A DNA stretch of 64,000 nt from Lathyrus oleraceus (lineage: Eukaryota; Streptophyta; Magnoliopsida; Fabales; Fabaceae): NCBI RefSeq assembly GCF_024323335.1, contig NC_066585.1, positions 79,435,609-79,499,608 on the forward strand. Reading direction: 5' to 3'. Positions 9,620 to 22,000 of this stretch are shown here, one piece after another (the first letter of the stretch is position 1; the number at the start of each line of letters is the position of its first letter). A program made the position numbers and the translations under genes. The notes beneath the pieces were generated by a model, which worked only from the letters and a program-made list of their open reading frames with translations, ran no database searches and was not told where the DNA came from.

Positions 9620-11260
9620 ATGGCAACTGGTCCAGAGTTGAAGAGGAAGACTTGCTCCTACAGCTTTCATCATGAACCTTTGACGTCTCTGATAGAGTTG
9701 AGCAACCTAGTGACCGGCGGTAATCAGAAGGTGTTTATGGACCAGTATGGGGACTTGTTGACACTGTTGAAGATGGTGGTAGATCCAGTGCCGTTGCAGA
9801 CTCTTCTTCAGTTCTACGACCCAGAGCTTCGTTGTTTCACTTTCCAGGATTATCAGTTAGCTCCTACTCTTGAAGAGTACTCCATTCTGTTGAATGTCTC
9901 GGTCCGGTATCAGGTTCCTTTCTTGGATGTGCCTAAGGAGGTTGACTTCAGAGTTGTTGCCAGAGCTCTCCATTTGGGTATCAAAGAAGTCAGTGATAAT
10001 TGGAAGTCCAGTGGGGATGTTGTAGGGTTGCCTTTGAAGTTCCTGTTGAGGATTGCTAGAGAAGAAGCAAAGAAGGGAAATTGGGAAGCTTTTCATGCTC
10101 AGTTAGCTGTTTTGGTTTATGGGATTGTCTTGTTCCCGAGTATGCCCAACTTTGTGGACTTTGCTGCTGTCACTATCTTTCTTGGAGGAAACCCGGTTCC
10201 TACTCTGTTGGCTGATACTTATTATGTTATCCACAGTAGGCATGGTAAGGGTGGAGCTATCAGATGTTGTCTCCCACTTTTTCTCAGATGGTTCTTGTCT
10301 CTCCGGCCAGTCAGTGGACCTTTTGTAGATTCTCAGAGCACTCATAAGTGGACTTAGAGGGTTATGTCTCTCACCTCATATGATATCAGGTGGCAGTCTC
10401 ACCGGATGGATGTGCGGAATGTCATTATGAGTTGTGGAGAGTTTCAGAATGTGCCACTTATAGGGACTAAGGGTTGCATCAATTACAATCAGGTTCTTTC
10501 TCTTTGCCAGTTGGGGTTTGTGATGAATGGAAGACCACTTGACGTTGAGATAGCTGAGAGTGTGTATTTTGAGAAGCGAAGTGACCCTGCTAGATTGGAG
10601 CAGATAGGAAGAGCTTGGAAGGCTATTGGTGTCAAGGATGGAGCTGTTCTAGGGAAGAAGTTTGCCATTGCTATGCCTGACTACATTGAGTGGGTCAAGA
10701 AGAGAGTGGAAACTTTGTTGTTGCCCTATGACAGGATGAAGCCTTTGCAAGAGCAACCACCTTTGATCCTTGCTGAGAGTGTACCTGCTAAGCGGTACAA
10801 GCAAGCCCTGATGGAGAATCGCCGGTTGAAAGAGAAAGAGCAAGATACTCAGATGGAGTTGTACAAAGCCAAAGCGGATAAGTTGAACCTGACTCATCAA
10901 CTCAGAGACATGCAGGGTGAAGATGCTGTTAAGTTAAAGAGCAAGAAGAGATCCTATGAGGAGATGGAGACCTTGGTGAATGCGGAACACCGGGAGTGCC
11001 TGAGGCTGCAGAGAGCTGAATCCAGTTATCAGAAGAAGATAAGAGACTTGGAGAAGCAACTCAGAGACAAAGACATCCAGTTGAAGAAGGAAGTAGACTT
11101 GAGACATGCATCAGAGAAACAACTTGGAGGAGAAGTTGTGGAGCTCAGAAGACAATTGAAGGAGAAGCTCACTCCCTTGCCAGAATGTTCAGAGTGTGAC
11201 CTGTTGATAGACCAGTGTCAGTACTTGAAGACTCTCATTCCTGGAAGTCATTTGTCTTAG
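9620..11260 (+). pseudogene. Ogre ORF1 of element A (plant-mobile-domain-like, one nonsense codon)
   Basis: Extra ORF upstream of gag typical of Ogre; its role in the life cycle is unknown. I start at ATG 9620 (MATGPELKRK), although the frame is open from 9572. One frame runs to 11260 (546 codons), broken only by TAG at 10355-10357. The N-terminal ~250 residues resemble the plant mobile domain / aminotransferase-like family, with CFTFQDYQLAPTLEEY near residues 75-90 and a conserved LVLFP/NPVPTLL-like core further on. From about residue 397 the protein is charged and heptad-like, a likely coiled coil for self-association. Element C has the homologous N-terminal half at 58573-59364, which supports the reading. 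The family assignment rests on motif resemblance only. Confidence 0.75.
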
Positions 11261-11671
11261 CTTATATTTCTGATGTTTATGTTGAGAATCACCCCCAGGC
11301 TTGTTGGGTGGGATTCACTGTTGTACTCTTATCCTTTGGTCCTTTGGATCTTTGTTGATGTTGTTGTATGATCCTGGTTGCTCTTATCTATAGATGAGGT
11401 TGCTGGTGTTTCGCCTTGTACGCTTTTCTCCTGTGTTTGTTGCTTCCTTGTTGTGTATTGCAGGTTGCCATTTCTCGAAAGATGAATTGGGCTCTTGAAT
11501 GCCTGAGAAATGAATATATCATGTGCATCATGCGCATCATTAGCATCATACACATATCATTTGCATAACAGGTGTTCTTGTTCGCGACTTCTCACTCTGG
11601 TTCCTATTTTAGGCAGGATTGCTGATCGACGTCCGCATCGCTACGCAACCAGACTCAATCAACAGAGAAGT
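11261..11671 (+). other. Spacer between ORF1 and gag of element A
   Basis: No gene. Contains a run of CATCAT/GCAT words ending in TTTGCATAACAG at about 11570. Element C has a similar run ending in GTGCATAAGCAG at about 59588, also just before gag. The shared position suggests a 3' splice site or another RNA signal. Confidence 0.45.
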
Positions 11672-14600
11672 ATGGACCAGGTTCAGGCAGAATTGGCTGA
11701 GATGAGGGCTAACATGGCCCAATTCATGACAATGATGCAAGGGGTCGTTCAGGGGCAAGAGGAGCTGCGTGCCTTAGCCCAAAGACAGGAAACCGTGATT
11801 CAGCCATCTAACCGTGCTTCACCGGTGGGTGTACCGGTTCATGAGAACAATGCTGCTGCTGCTCCCGTCAATGACTACGCCGTGGGCGATGAATTGAGGG
11901 GTATTCAGATCAATGGACAACCTCTTGCTGTAGAGACTGTTAATGTTAGAGCTACCCGGGCTCTGATTCGTCATCCTGCTCCCCTGGTTGACAGGCAGGA
12001 GGACATGTTCACTCTGCTTAGTGAAGATGACGATGTTGTGAGAGTTGAAGAGAGGGACCGGAGAGTTGATGCCCTTGCTGAGAAAATTAGAGCCATGGAA
12101 TGTCAGAATTCCCTGGGTTTTGATGTGACTAATATGGGGCTGGTGGAAGGATTGAGAATTCCTCACAAGTTCAAGGCGCCCTCATTCGATAAATACAACG
12201 GTACTTCTTGTCCTTGCACCCACGTGCAGGCCTACTACAGGAAGATCTCTGCTTCACCGATGATGAAAAAATATGGATGTATTTTTTCCAGGATAGCTTA
12301 TCCGGGGCTTCCTTGGATTGGTACATGGAACTGAAGAGAGATTATATCCGCTGTTGGAGGGATCTGGGTGAGGCCTTCTTGAGGTAATATAAGCATAACA
12401 TGGACATGGCGCCGAGTCGGACTCAGTTGCAGAGTCTTTGTCAAAAATCTGGAGAAAGCTTCAAGGAGTACGCCTAGAGGTGGCGTGAATTAGCTGCAAG
12501 AGTACAACCCCCTATGCTGGAGAGGGAACTTACCGATATGTTTATTGGTACTCTACAAGGTGTTTTCATGGACCGGATGGGAAGCTGCCCGTTCGGTAGT
12601 TTTTTCAGATGTGGTGATTTGTGGAGAGAGGACAGAGAGCCTGATCAAGGCTGGAAAGATTCAGGATGTGGGTTCCTCCTCTTCAAAGAAGCCATTTGCT
12701 GGGGCACCTCGCAGGAGAGAGGGCGAAACCAATGATGTGCAACATCGGAGGAATGCTAACAGAAATCAGTATCGCCAGGTTGCTGCTGTAACCATTCCAG
12801 CACCTCAACCTCGTCAACAACAGCAACAGCAGAGAGTTCAACAACCGCCACAACAACAACAACAACGTCCGTATCAGCCCAGGCAGAGGATGCCTGATCG
12901 ACGTTTTGACCCGCTGCCAATGACCTATGATGAGTTGCTACCTGAGTTGCTCAGATTGGGATTCGTGGAATTGCGAACTATGGCTCCGTTGATAAAGATA
13001 CCACCTGGGTATGATGCCAATGTTCGTTGTGATTTCCACTCTGGTGCACCGGGGCACCATATTGAAAACTGTCGGGCTTTTCATCATAAGGTCCAGGATC
13101 TAATTGACGCTAAAACTATCAATTTTGCTCCTGTACCGAATGTTGTTAATAACCCTATGCCTCCGCATGGTGCACACAGAGTGAACAATGTTGAAGAGGG
13201 GGATGCCCAGGACTTGGTAGTCAGCATTGATGAGATTCAGACATCGCTGTTGGTTGTGAAGGACCGATTGTTGAAGGGGGGCGTATTCCCGGGCTGTTGT
13301 GAGGGCTGTGTAGACTGCGCAGAATCAGAGAACGGTTGTGATCAGTTGAGGGTTGGTATACAGAGGATGATTGATGAAGGCTGTCTGTAGTTTGTTCGGG
13401 CCGAGAAGGATCGTGGGGTGGTGTCAACCGTCACTATCTATTTCAAACCGTCTGAGGGACGTGGTCAGAGAGTTGTTAGTGCATCTACAACTGGTGGTAT
13501 TCCTGTTACTATTTCTGCTCCAGTGACTGTCAGTACTCCGACTACTATTGATGTGTCTGGTAGAAGACCTGTTGTGGATAGTAGGGTTGTGCCATGGAAA
13601 TATGACAACGCTTACCGCAGTAACAGAAGGGATGAGAATCAGGTTAGACCAGCCAATCAGACTCCTGTGACTATTGGTGTGCCAGTAAGAACTCATGTGG
13701 TTGTGAGTCCAGTTGTGGACAATGTTGGAGGACCAGGAGGGTTTACTAGAAGTGGACGTTTGTTTGCTCCACAACCGTTGAGGGACGTTAATGCTGAGGC
13801 TCTCGCCAAAGCTAAAGGCAAACAGGTTGTGGTTGATGAAGAACATGCTCAGAAGGAGGCGCCTGAGGGCTCGTTTGAGAAAGATGTGGTGGAGTTCATG
13901 AAGATAATCAAGAAGAGTGACTACAAGATTGTAGATCAGCTGAATCAGACTCCGTCTAAGATTTCTATACTCTCATTGCTTCTGTGCTCTGAGGCACACC
14001 GTAATGCCTTGTTGAAGATGCTGAATCTGGCTTACGTGCCTCAAGAGATCTCTGTCAACCAACTGGAGGGAGTGATTGCTAACGTGAGCACCAAGCACGG
14101 TTTGGGGTTTACTGACTTAGATCTGACGCCTGAAGGTCGCAACCATAACAAGGCCTTGCATATCACTATGGAGTGTAAGGGTGCAGTGTTGTCTCATGTG
14201 CTGGTAGACACTGGCTCTTCGCTGAATGTGTTGCCCAAGAAGGTGTTAACCAAGCTTGATGTTGAAGGGGTTGTACTCACTGCGAGCGATCTGATTGTGC
14301 GTGCATTTGATGGATCCAAACGGTCTGTTTTTGGTGAAGTCACATTGCCGGTGAAGATTGGCCCGGAGGTGTTTGACATTATCTTCTATGTGATGGACAT
14401 CCAACCAGCATATAGTTGTTTATTGGGGCGTCCGTGGATTCACGCAGCTGAGGCAGTTTCGTCAACTCTCCACCAAAAGCTTAAGTATGTCTGGAACGGT
14501 CAGATTGTGACCGTGAGCGGTGAAGAAGATATTCTGGTGAGTCACCTATCCTCTTTCAAGTATGTGGAGGTGGATGGCGAGATCCATGAGACATGGTGCC

Positions 14601-14986
14601 AGGCATTCGAGACCGTTGCTCTTGAGAGGGTGGCTTTTGCGGAGCAGAAGAAGCCAAGTGCCTCAATTGCATCGTATAAGCAAGCCATGGAGGTTGTCAA
14701 TTCAGGCCATGCTGAAGGCTGGGGCAAGATGGTGGATTTTCCTATCAAGGAGGATAAGTTCGGAATTGGTTATCAACCCTTGCAGGCGGAGCAGGGTGTG
14801 CAGACAGGTCCGAGTACCTTTACCAGCGCTGGGCTGATGAATCACGGTGATGTCTTTGCGGCCAGTAGTGAAGACGGGGACAGTGATTGTGATCTGAACA
14901 ACTGGGTTCGCCCGTGTGCACTAGGGGAGACGATCAACAATTGGACAGCAGAAGATGTGGTCCAAGTTACTCTTCAAACAGAGTAA
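11672..14986 (+). pseudogene. gag-protease of element A (broken)
   Basis: Gag builds the particle and protease cuts it. ATG at 11672 (MDQVQAELAEMRANMAQF). A retrotransposon Gag core lies at about 12200-12560, a Gln-rich stretch at about 12800-12880, and an aspartic protease with the D-T-G-S-S active site at 14206, followed by the LLGRPW motif near 14428. Damage seen: a frameshift near 12255, TAA at 12385-12387 and TAG at 12475-12477 in the shifted frame, a second frameshift near 12600 that restores the first frame, and TAG at 13388-13390. From 13418 to 14986 the frame is open. The terminal TAA at 14984 lies inside the proposed intron, so it would be removed on splicing. Similar gag is found in element C (59695-61740). 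Confidence 0.85.
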
Positions 14987-15227
14987 TTTTCTTTTGTTTT
15001 TCATTTTGCACAAAACCCTACGTTCTGCCCAAGGCGTAGTGGTTCATTGTAGGGCCTCGTCATGTTTTTCAATGATATCATTAATAAAGAACGTTTTGCA
15101 AACAATTTTGTGATCCCTGTCTTTCTGTTTTTGTTTTCATTTTTTCAAAAAAATAAAAATGGCAATGTTTTTGTTTTTTGTGACTTTCTTGAACTCTTTT
15201 TTCTAAAACAAAGCATTAAACATGCAG
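14983..15227 (+). other. Probable intron between protease and pol of element A
   Basis: Donor A|GTAATT at 14983 and acceptor CATGCAG at 15221-15227 bound 245 bp of T-rich sequence. The gag-protease stop codon lies in it, and the two exons meet in an open frame that continues into the RT ORF. Ogre elements are known to carry a short spliced intron at this place. Splicing itself is inferred. Confidence 0.65.
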
Positions 15228-17084
15228 AAGTGATCTCACGGATCCCACTATGAACAGTTCTGTTATGGCTCAGTATGATTTCGATAATCCCATCTACCAA
15301 GCTGAAGAGGAGAGTGAGGAAGACTGTGAACTCCCTAAAGAATTGGTCAGATTGTTGAAGCAAGAGGAATGGGTCATCCAACCTCATCAGGAGGAGTTGG
15401 AGATTATTAATCTTGGTACTGAGGACGCCAGAAGAGATATTAAGATCGGGGCTGCTTTGAAAGAAGATGTCAAGAGAAGGTTGATTGAGATGCTGAGAGA
15501 GTATGTGGAGATATTCGCCTGGTCGTATCAAGATATGCCTGGGTTGGATACCGATATCGTGGTGCATAGATTACCTCTCAGAGAAGATTGTCCTTCAGTC
15601 AAGCAGAAGCTTCGCAGAACTAGTCCTGACATGGCTGTCAAGATTAAGGAAGAGGTTCAAAAGCAGTTGGATGCGGGTTTTCTGTCAGTGACCACTTATC
15701 CCCCGTGGGTGGCCAACATCGTTCCCGTGCCGAAGAAGGATGGCAAAGTCAGAATGTGTGTCGATTACCGGGATTTGAACAGAGCGAGTCCGAAAGATGA
15801 TTTCCCATTACCTCACATTGATGTATTGGTTGATAATACGGCTCAATCCTCGGTTTTCTCTTTCATGGACGGTTTTTCTGGATATAATCAGATTAAGATG
15901 GCGCCAGAGGACATGGAAAAGACGACATTCATTACACCGTGGGGCACGTTCTGCTATAAGGTGATGCCATTTGGGCTGAAGAATGCCGATGCTACCTATC
16001 AGAGGGCTATGACGACTCTCTTTCATGACATGATGCACAAAGAGATTGAAGTGTACGTGGATGATATGATTGCGAAGTCGCAGACAGAAGAGGAGCACCT
16101 GGTTAATTTGCAGAAGTTGTTTGACAGACTGAGAAAGTTCAAATTGAGGCTGAATCCGAACAAGTGTACGTTTGGAGTGAGATCCGGGAAGCTGTTGGGT
16201 TTCATTGTCAGTGAGAAAGGGATTGAGGTTGATCCAGCAAAAGTCAAAGCTATACAAGAAATGCCTGAACCGAAAACAGAGAAGCAGGTTCGTGGGTTTT
16301 TAGGGATATTGAACTACATTGCAAGGTTTGTATCTCACCTAACTGCCACGTGTGAACCGATATTCAAATTGCTAAGGAAGAATCAAGCAATCAGGTGGAA
16401 TGATGACTGTCAAAAAGCTTTTGACAAGATAAAAGAGTATTTGCAGAAACCTCCAATCCTTATTCCTCCAGTTCCTGGGAGACCTCTGATAATGTACCTA
16501 TCAGTGACTGAGAACTCGATGGGGTGTGTATTGGGACAGCATGACGAGTCTGGTCGAAAAGAGCATGCCATATACTACCTTAGCAAAAAGTTTACCGACT
16601 GTGAAATCAAATATTCACAGCTTGAGAAAACTTGTTGTGCTTTGGCCTAAGCTGCTCGCCGACTGAGGCAGTATATGTTGAACCATACTACCTTATTGAT
16701 TTCTAAGATGGATCCAGTGAAGTACATCTTCGAGAAGCCGGCTCTCACCGGACGTGTTGCCCGTTGGCAGATGATTTCAACTGAATATGATATCCAGTAC
16801 ACGTCGCAGAAGGCCATCAAAGGTAGTATTCTGTCAGACTATCTTGCGGAGCAACCGATTGATGATTATCCGCCGATGATGTTTGAATTCCCTGATGAAG
16901 ACATCATGTATCTTAAGATGAAAGATTGTGAAGAGCCTCTTGTCGAGGAAGGACCGGATCCTGATGACAAGTGGACGTTGATGTTTGATGGGGCTGTGAA
17001 TGTGAATGGTAACGGTGTTGGTGAAGTGCTTATCAATCCAAAAGGTGCTCATATACCTTTTTCTGGCAGATTGACGTTTGATGT
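15228..17084 (+). pseudogene. pol of element A, first part: RT and RNase H, cut by element N
   Basis: Reverse transcriptase and the start of RNase H. The frame is open from the proposed acceptor (first ATG 15250). RT motifs: VRMCVDYRDLN at about 15750, VMPFGLKNA at about 15960, and catalytic YVDD at 16054-16065. A first RNase H-like region follows (about 16480-16830) in which the usual YxDAS start reads MYLSVTENS, so its catalytic Asp is lost, as is known for Tat elements. TAA at 16648-16650 is an in-frame nonsense codon. The second, archaeal-like RNase H begins at LMFDGA (about 16980) and is interrupted at 17084 by element N. It resumes in frame after 25325. Confidence 0.9.
17080..17084. repeat. 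Left target site duplication of element N (GATGT)
   Basis: GATGT lies directly before TGTAACACCCC and is repeated at 25326-25330 after the LTR end TTACA. Confidence 0.95.
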
Positions 17085-18931
17085 TGTAACACCCCGATTA
17101 TCGTTAGAATAATTTAAATATTATTTAATATGATTATTTGAAGGTGAAAGGAATTATTAAATAATATTGGGAATTATTATTATTTATTATTATTATTATA
17201 GGTGTTATTTACTTTAATAATAATTAAATAAATAAAATAAAGGGAATATGAAGAGTGGAAGGGTAAAAGTGGAAATTGGATAAAAGAGGCCAAAGTGAGG
17301 ACTCAGGTTTTTTTCACGTGTTTTTGCCTCAGAGTCAGAGAAAGGGGGGAGAAACGCTGAAGAGAAAGAGAAGGAAGAGGAAAAGGCCAAAGATTGCTTA
17401 GAGCTTCCTTCGATCCAAAGAGGTAAGGGGTCTGAACCTTATTAACTAATAATATGCTGAAAATGGTGAAATGTTAGATGGACGAAATTGGGATTTTAAT
17501 CGAAGGAATTCGTAGAAATTATATGTAATGATGTTAGGATTTGTGAAATCGAATAGGGGATGTTTCGTGTTAGGTGATATGAGTGATTTGGTGTGAAATT
17601 GGGACTGTGAACGGTTGAATTGGACAGGTTCGTAGTAGAGAAAACCCATAGCAGATCTGGAAAACTGGATTCTGGTCATACGCGTATGGCACTAGGCGGT
17701 ACGCGTATGGGAGGGCTTAGGAAAGGGAGTTTTGGCGCTGGTACGCGCCATACGCGTGTGATACGCGTATCCCTGGATGTGGTACGCGTATGGTGTACGT
17801 CATACGCGTATGAGCGAAAGAGATGAGGTTTTGAACGTGAAAGTGTCTCTGTTGGTACGCGTAGCATACACGTATGGATTTGGGCATTACGCGTATGGAC
17901 TTGGCCAGGTTTGGGCAATACGCGTATGGGCATAGGCAGTACGCGTATGGGCAGAATTGTGATTTTCCTTAACAGTGGTCGTGCAGTTTTTGGTTGTTTA
18001 GGCTGAGGGATGTGCTTAGCTGAGGTATGATGTTGTGGGGTTCATTTCCCGTTGTTTAGAATAGTATAGGTATTAGTAGAGTGTGCTAATACTATGTTTG
18101 ATTATGTGGCATGATGTGATATGCTTTTGCGATAAAATGTATTAATGATGATGACGACATGACTATATGATGCTGTTGTTGCTATGTTGATTATGATGCA
18201 TGTTTGGTGTGCATGCATTCATGAAAGGCCGATGCCTAGTGATGAACGGACTGAGTTCCAATGATGTTGTTGACTCCGGGCTTGTTGAGAGGCTTGGTTC
18301 CTTACGGGGAACTCGGATTCTATGGTGATGAATCTGGGAGTGGTGATCCTGTAGTTGGTCACAAAATGGGTATACCGAGTCGTGTTGAGTCATGCATGGG
18401 TGTGTGCATTGCATTTGATGTGTTGTGTTGTTGATGTTCATGAGTTTATGGATTATGATGATTATGATGAATTGTGTGGCATATGTGAAATATATTTATG
18501 TTTATATTTCTGTCGTTATATTATTATTTAATAATGTAATTCTCACCCCTTCTGCATGTGTTTATGTTCATCTATGATGAGCAATGTGCAGATAAAGTGG
18601 AGTAGCTATTGTTGAGGTTCGAAGAATAAGTGTAGAGTTATTCTACAGAGTCGAGTCAAATGCTCTGGTCATGTGACACCGGGGATTATGGGATTCGATA
18701 GCTAAATTATTATTATTATTTACGTTGTTTATGATGACTAATTTGTTGAGATAATGTTGAAACATTTTTATAATATTTATGTTGTTGTCCGCTGCGAAGT
18801 TTTAATAAAATAAATAATATGATTTATGTTGTGATGCGATAAGTGTTATGTTTTAAGAAATGTAAACTCTTCTACATGTTGTACTCTGATAATCTATTTA
18901 AATATGTCGTTTGGGGTAGAAGGGTGTTACA
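17085..18931 (+). repeat. 5' LTR of element N
   Basis: TGTAACACCCC to GGGTGTTACA. AT-rich at its start (TTATTA runs). Carries the TACGCGTA array at 17677-17952. The ends are imperfect inverted repeats (TGTAACACCC and GGGTGTTACA). Confidence 0.97.
17677..17952 (+). repeat. TACGCGTA palindrome array in N 5' LTR
   Basis: About ten irregularly spaced copies of the palindromic core TACGCGTA, several within the 12-base palindrome CATACGCGTATG. The 3' LTR copy (24052-24346) holds one extra 19-bp unit near 24230. Confidence 0.85.
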
Positions 18932-18935
18932 TTAG

Positions 18936-18947
18936 TGGTATCAGAGC
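18936..18947 (+). other. Primer binding site of element N
   Basis: TGGTATCAGAGC, complementary to the 3' end of plant initiator tRNA-Met, four bases after the LTR end. Confidence 0.9.
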
Positions 18948-19049
18948 ATGGTCAGTCCAGTCGAGTCATAATGTGAGGTTTTCCCTGTTGGTCGATTAGT
19001 GTAAATGACACTGTCGATATTTAACGGTTGTGGTTGTGTTGTGCAGAGT

Positions 19050-22000
19050 ATGGCTGGAGAAAATGACCGTGCGATTGCTGAGGCTTTGACTGCTATGGCG
19101 CAGGCTATGCAGGCGCAGCAGAATCCGCCAGTCGACGAGTTTAGGAATTTGGGAAGGTTTCTGAAGAATAACCCTCCTACATTCAAAGGGCGCTATGATC
19201 CAGATGGTGCTCAGATTTGGCTGAAGGAAATTGAGAAGATTTTCCGGGTGATGACGTGTACTGAAGCACAGAAGGTGCAGTTTGGTACGCATATGTTATC
19301 TGAAGAGGCTGAAAACTGGTGGGATAACACTCGCCAGAGAATTGCAGTACCAGGTGCTGAGATGACTTGGGAAAGGTTCAAGACGGCCTTTCTGGAGAAA
19401 TATTTTCCTGCGGATGTGCGATGTAAGAAGGAAATGGAATTTCTAGAACTGAAGCAGGGTAACCTGTCTGTTGCTGATTACGCTTCGAAGTTTGAGGAAC
19501 TGGTGCAGTATTGTCCTCATTATAATAATGCTGATGCTGAGGAATCCAAGTGTGTCAAGTTTGAGAACGGGTTGCGTCCCGAAATCAAACAAGGCATTGG
19601 TTACCAGGAGATTCGTAGGTTTCCTACACTGGTTAATAAGTGCAGGATATTTGATGAAGATAGCAAGGCTAGGACTGCTCATTACAAGAGTCTTAGTGAG
19701 AAGAAGAATAAGGATCGTGGTAGTCCTTATGCATCTCCAAATGGTAAAGGTAAGCAGAAAGTGGCAGATGAGAAGAAGCCAAGTGGGGGAGGATCTCCCA
19801 TAGCTGGTAAATGTTTCAAGTGTGGCGAGCCAGGCCACCGTGCTGATAGCTGTACCAAGAAAGTGCTGAGATGTTTCCGATGCGGTCAGGCTGGTCATAG
19901 AGTTACGGAATGTAAGGATGCTGGTCCGACATGTTTTAATTGTGGCGAGAAAGGCCATATCAGTTCGCAGTGCTCGAAACCGAAGAAGGCGGCTACTGCA
20001 GCTCATACTACTGGTAGGGTGTTTGCTCTGAGTGGGACTGAAACTCCTAAAGAAGATAATCTGATTAAAGGTACTTGCTTGATTAATAATGTTGAATTGC
20101 TTGCTATTGTTGACACTGGTGCTACTCATTCGTTCATTTTGTACGAGTGTGCGACCAGGATTGGTGTGATTATGTCGTCCCTAGGCGGAAGTATGGTGAT
20201 AGATACTCCTGCTAATGGTTCTGTGAAGACTTCTGTTGTCTGTCGAGGTTGTCATTTGACGATCTTTGAGAGAGAGTTCGTGGTTGATTTGGTGTGCTTA
20301 CCCTTGCACCAAATTGATATTATTCTGGGAATGAATTGGCTAGAATTCTATGGCGTGTTTATCGACTGCTATAGGAAGACGGTGCGGTTTTCTGAAGTTG
20401 GTGAGAATGAAGAGGCAAGATTTCTATCTGCTAGGCAGGTGGGGAAATTTGTGAAAGATGAAGCGCAGATATTCGCTTTGTTTGCGTCTCTGCAAGCGAA
20501 TAAGAAAGTGGTGAGTGTAGATTTGCCTGTTGTCTGTGAATTTCAGGATGTGTTTCCGGAGGATGTAAGTGAATTACCTCCAGAACGTGAAGTCGAATTT
20601 GCCATTGACTTAGTACCAGGTACGAGTCCGGTGTCGATGTCTCCTTATAGAATGTCGACAGCTGAATTAGTTGAATTGAAGAAGCAACTTGAAGAATTGC
20701 TTGAGAAGAAGTTTGTGCGTCCAAGTGTTTCTCCTTGGGGTGCACCAGTATTGTTAGTGAAGAAGAAAGAAGGTACGATGAGGTTATGTGTCGATTATCA
20801 GCAGTTGAATAAGGTGACTATCAAGAATCGGTATCCATTGCCGAGGATTGATGATTTGATGGACCAGTTGGTTGGAGCGCATGTTTTCAGTAAGATTGAT
20901 TTGCGGTCGGGTTATCATCAGATCCGAGTGAAGTCAGATGATATTGCGAAGACTGCTTTCCGTACGAGGTATGGTCATTATGAATACAATGTAATGCCGT
21001 TCGGTGTGTCTAATGCTCCAGGTGTGTTTATGGAATATATGAATCGTATATTTCATCCGTACCTTGATAATTTTGTTGTGGTGTTCATAGATGATATATT
21101 GATATATTCTAAGACGGAAGAAGAGCATGCAGGACATCTGAGAATTGTTTTGCAGGTGTTAAGAGAAAAGAAATTATATGCAAAGTTATCTAAATGTGAG
21201 TTCTGGTTGAAAGAAGTGAGTTTCCTTGGCCATGTGATTTCGAGTGGTGGGATTTCTGTTGATCCTGCTAAAGTTGATGATGTATTACAGTGGGAAACTC
21301 CGAAGTCTGCTACTGAGATACGCAGTTTTCTGGGGTTAGCTGGTTATTATCGCAGATTTATTGAGGGCTTCTCTAAGTTGGCATTGCCGTTGACGCAGTT
21401 GACTAAGAAGGGTCAAGTGTATGTGTGGGATGCAGCTTGTGAAGCGAGTTTTGTTGAGTTGAAGAGGCGGTTGACCAGTGCTCCAGTGTTGATCTTGCCT
21501 AATCCTGGTGAGCCCTTCGTTGTTTATTGTGATGCTTCCTTGATGGGTCTTGGTGGTGTTTTGATGCAGAATGGTAAAGTTGTAGCTTATGCTTCTAGAC
21601 AGTTGAAAGTTCATGAGAGGAATTATCCTACGCATGATCTAGAACTTGCAGCTGTTGTATTTGTGTTGAAAATGTGGAGGCATTATCTGTATGGTTCCAG
21701 ATTCGAAGTGTTCAGTGATCACAAGAGTCTGAAGTATCTGTTTGATCAGAAAGAGTTAAATATGAGACAGAGAAGGTGGTTAGAATTACTGAAGGATTTT
21801 GACTTTGAATTGAGTTATCACCCCGGTAAGGCTAATGTAGTTGCAGATGCGCTGAGTAGAAAGTCTCTACATATGTCTATGATGATGGTTCGGGAGCTTG
21901 AGTTAATTGAACAGTTCCGTGATATGAGTTTAGGTTGTGAAGTTTCCGCCAATAGTGTAAAGTTGGGTATGCTGAAGTTGACTAGTGGAATTCTGGAAGA

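Noticed and set aside
17677..17952. CRISPR array
   Set aside because: Repeats are palindromic and irregularly spaced, without unique equal-length spacers, in a plant retrotransposon LTR.
19443..20129. Minus-strand 228-codon open frame in N
   Set aside because: Antisense to the intact gag-pol; a shadow frame without its own signal.
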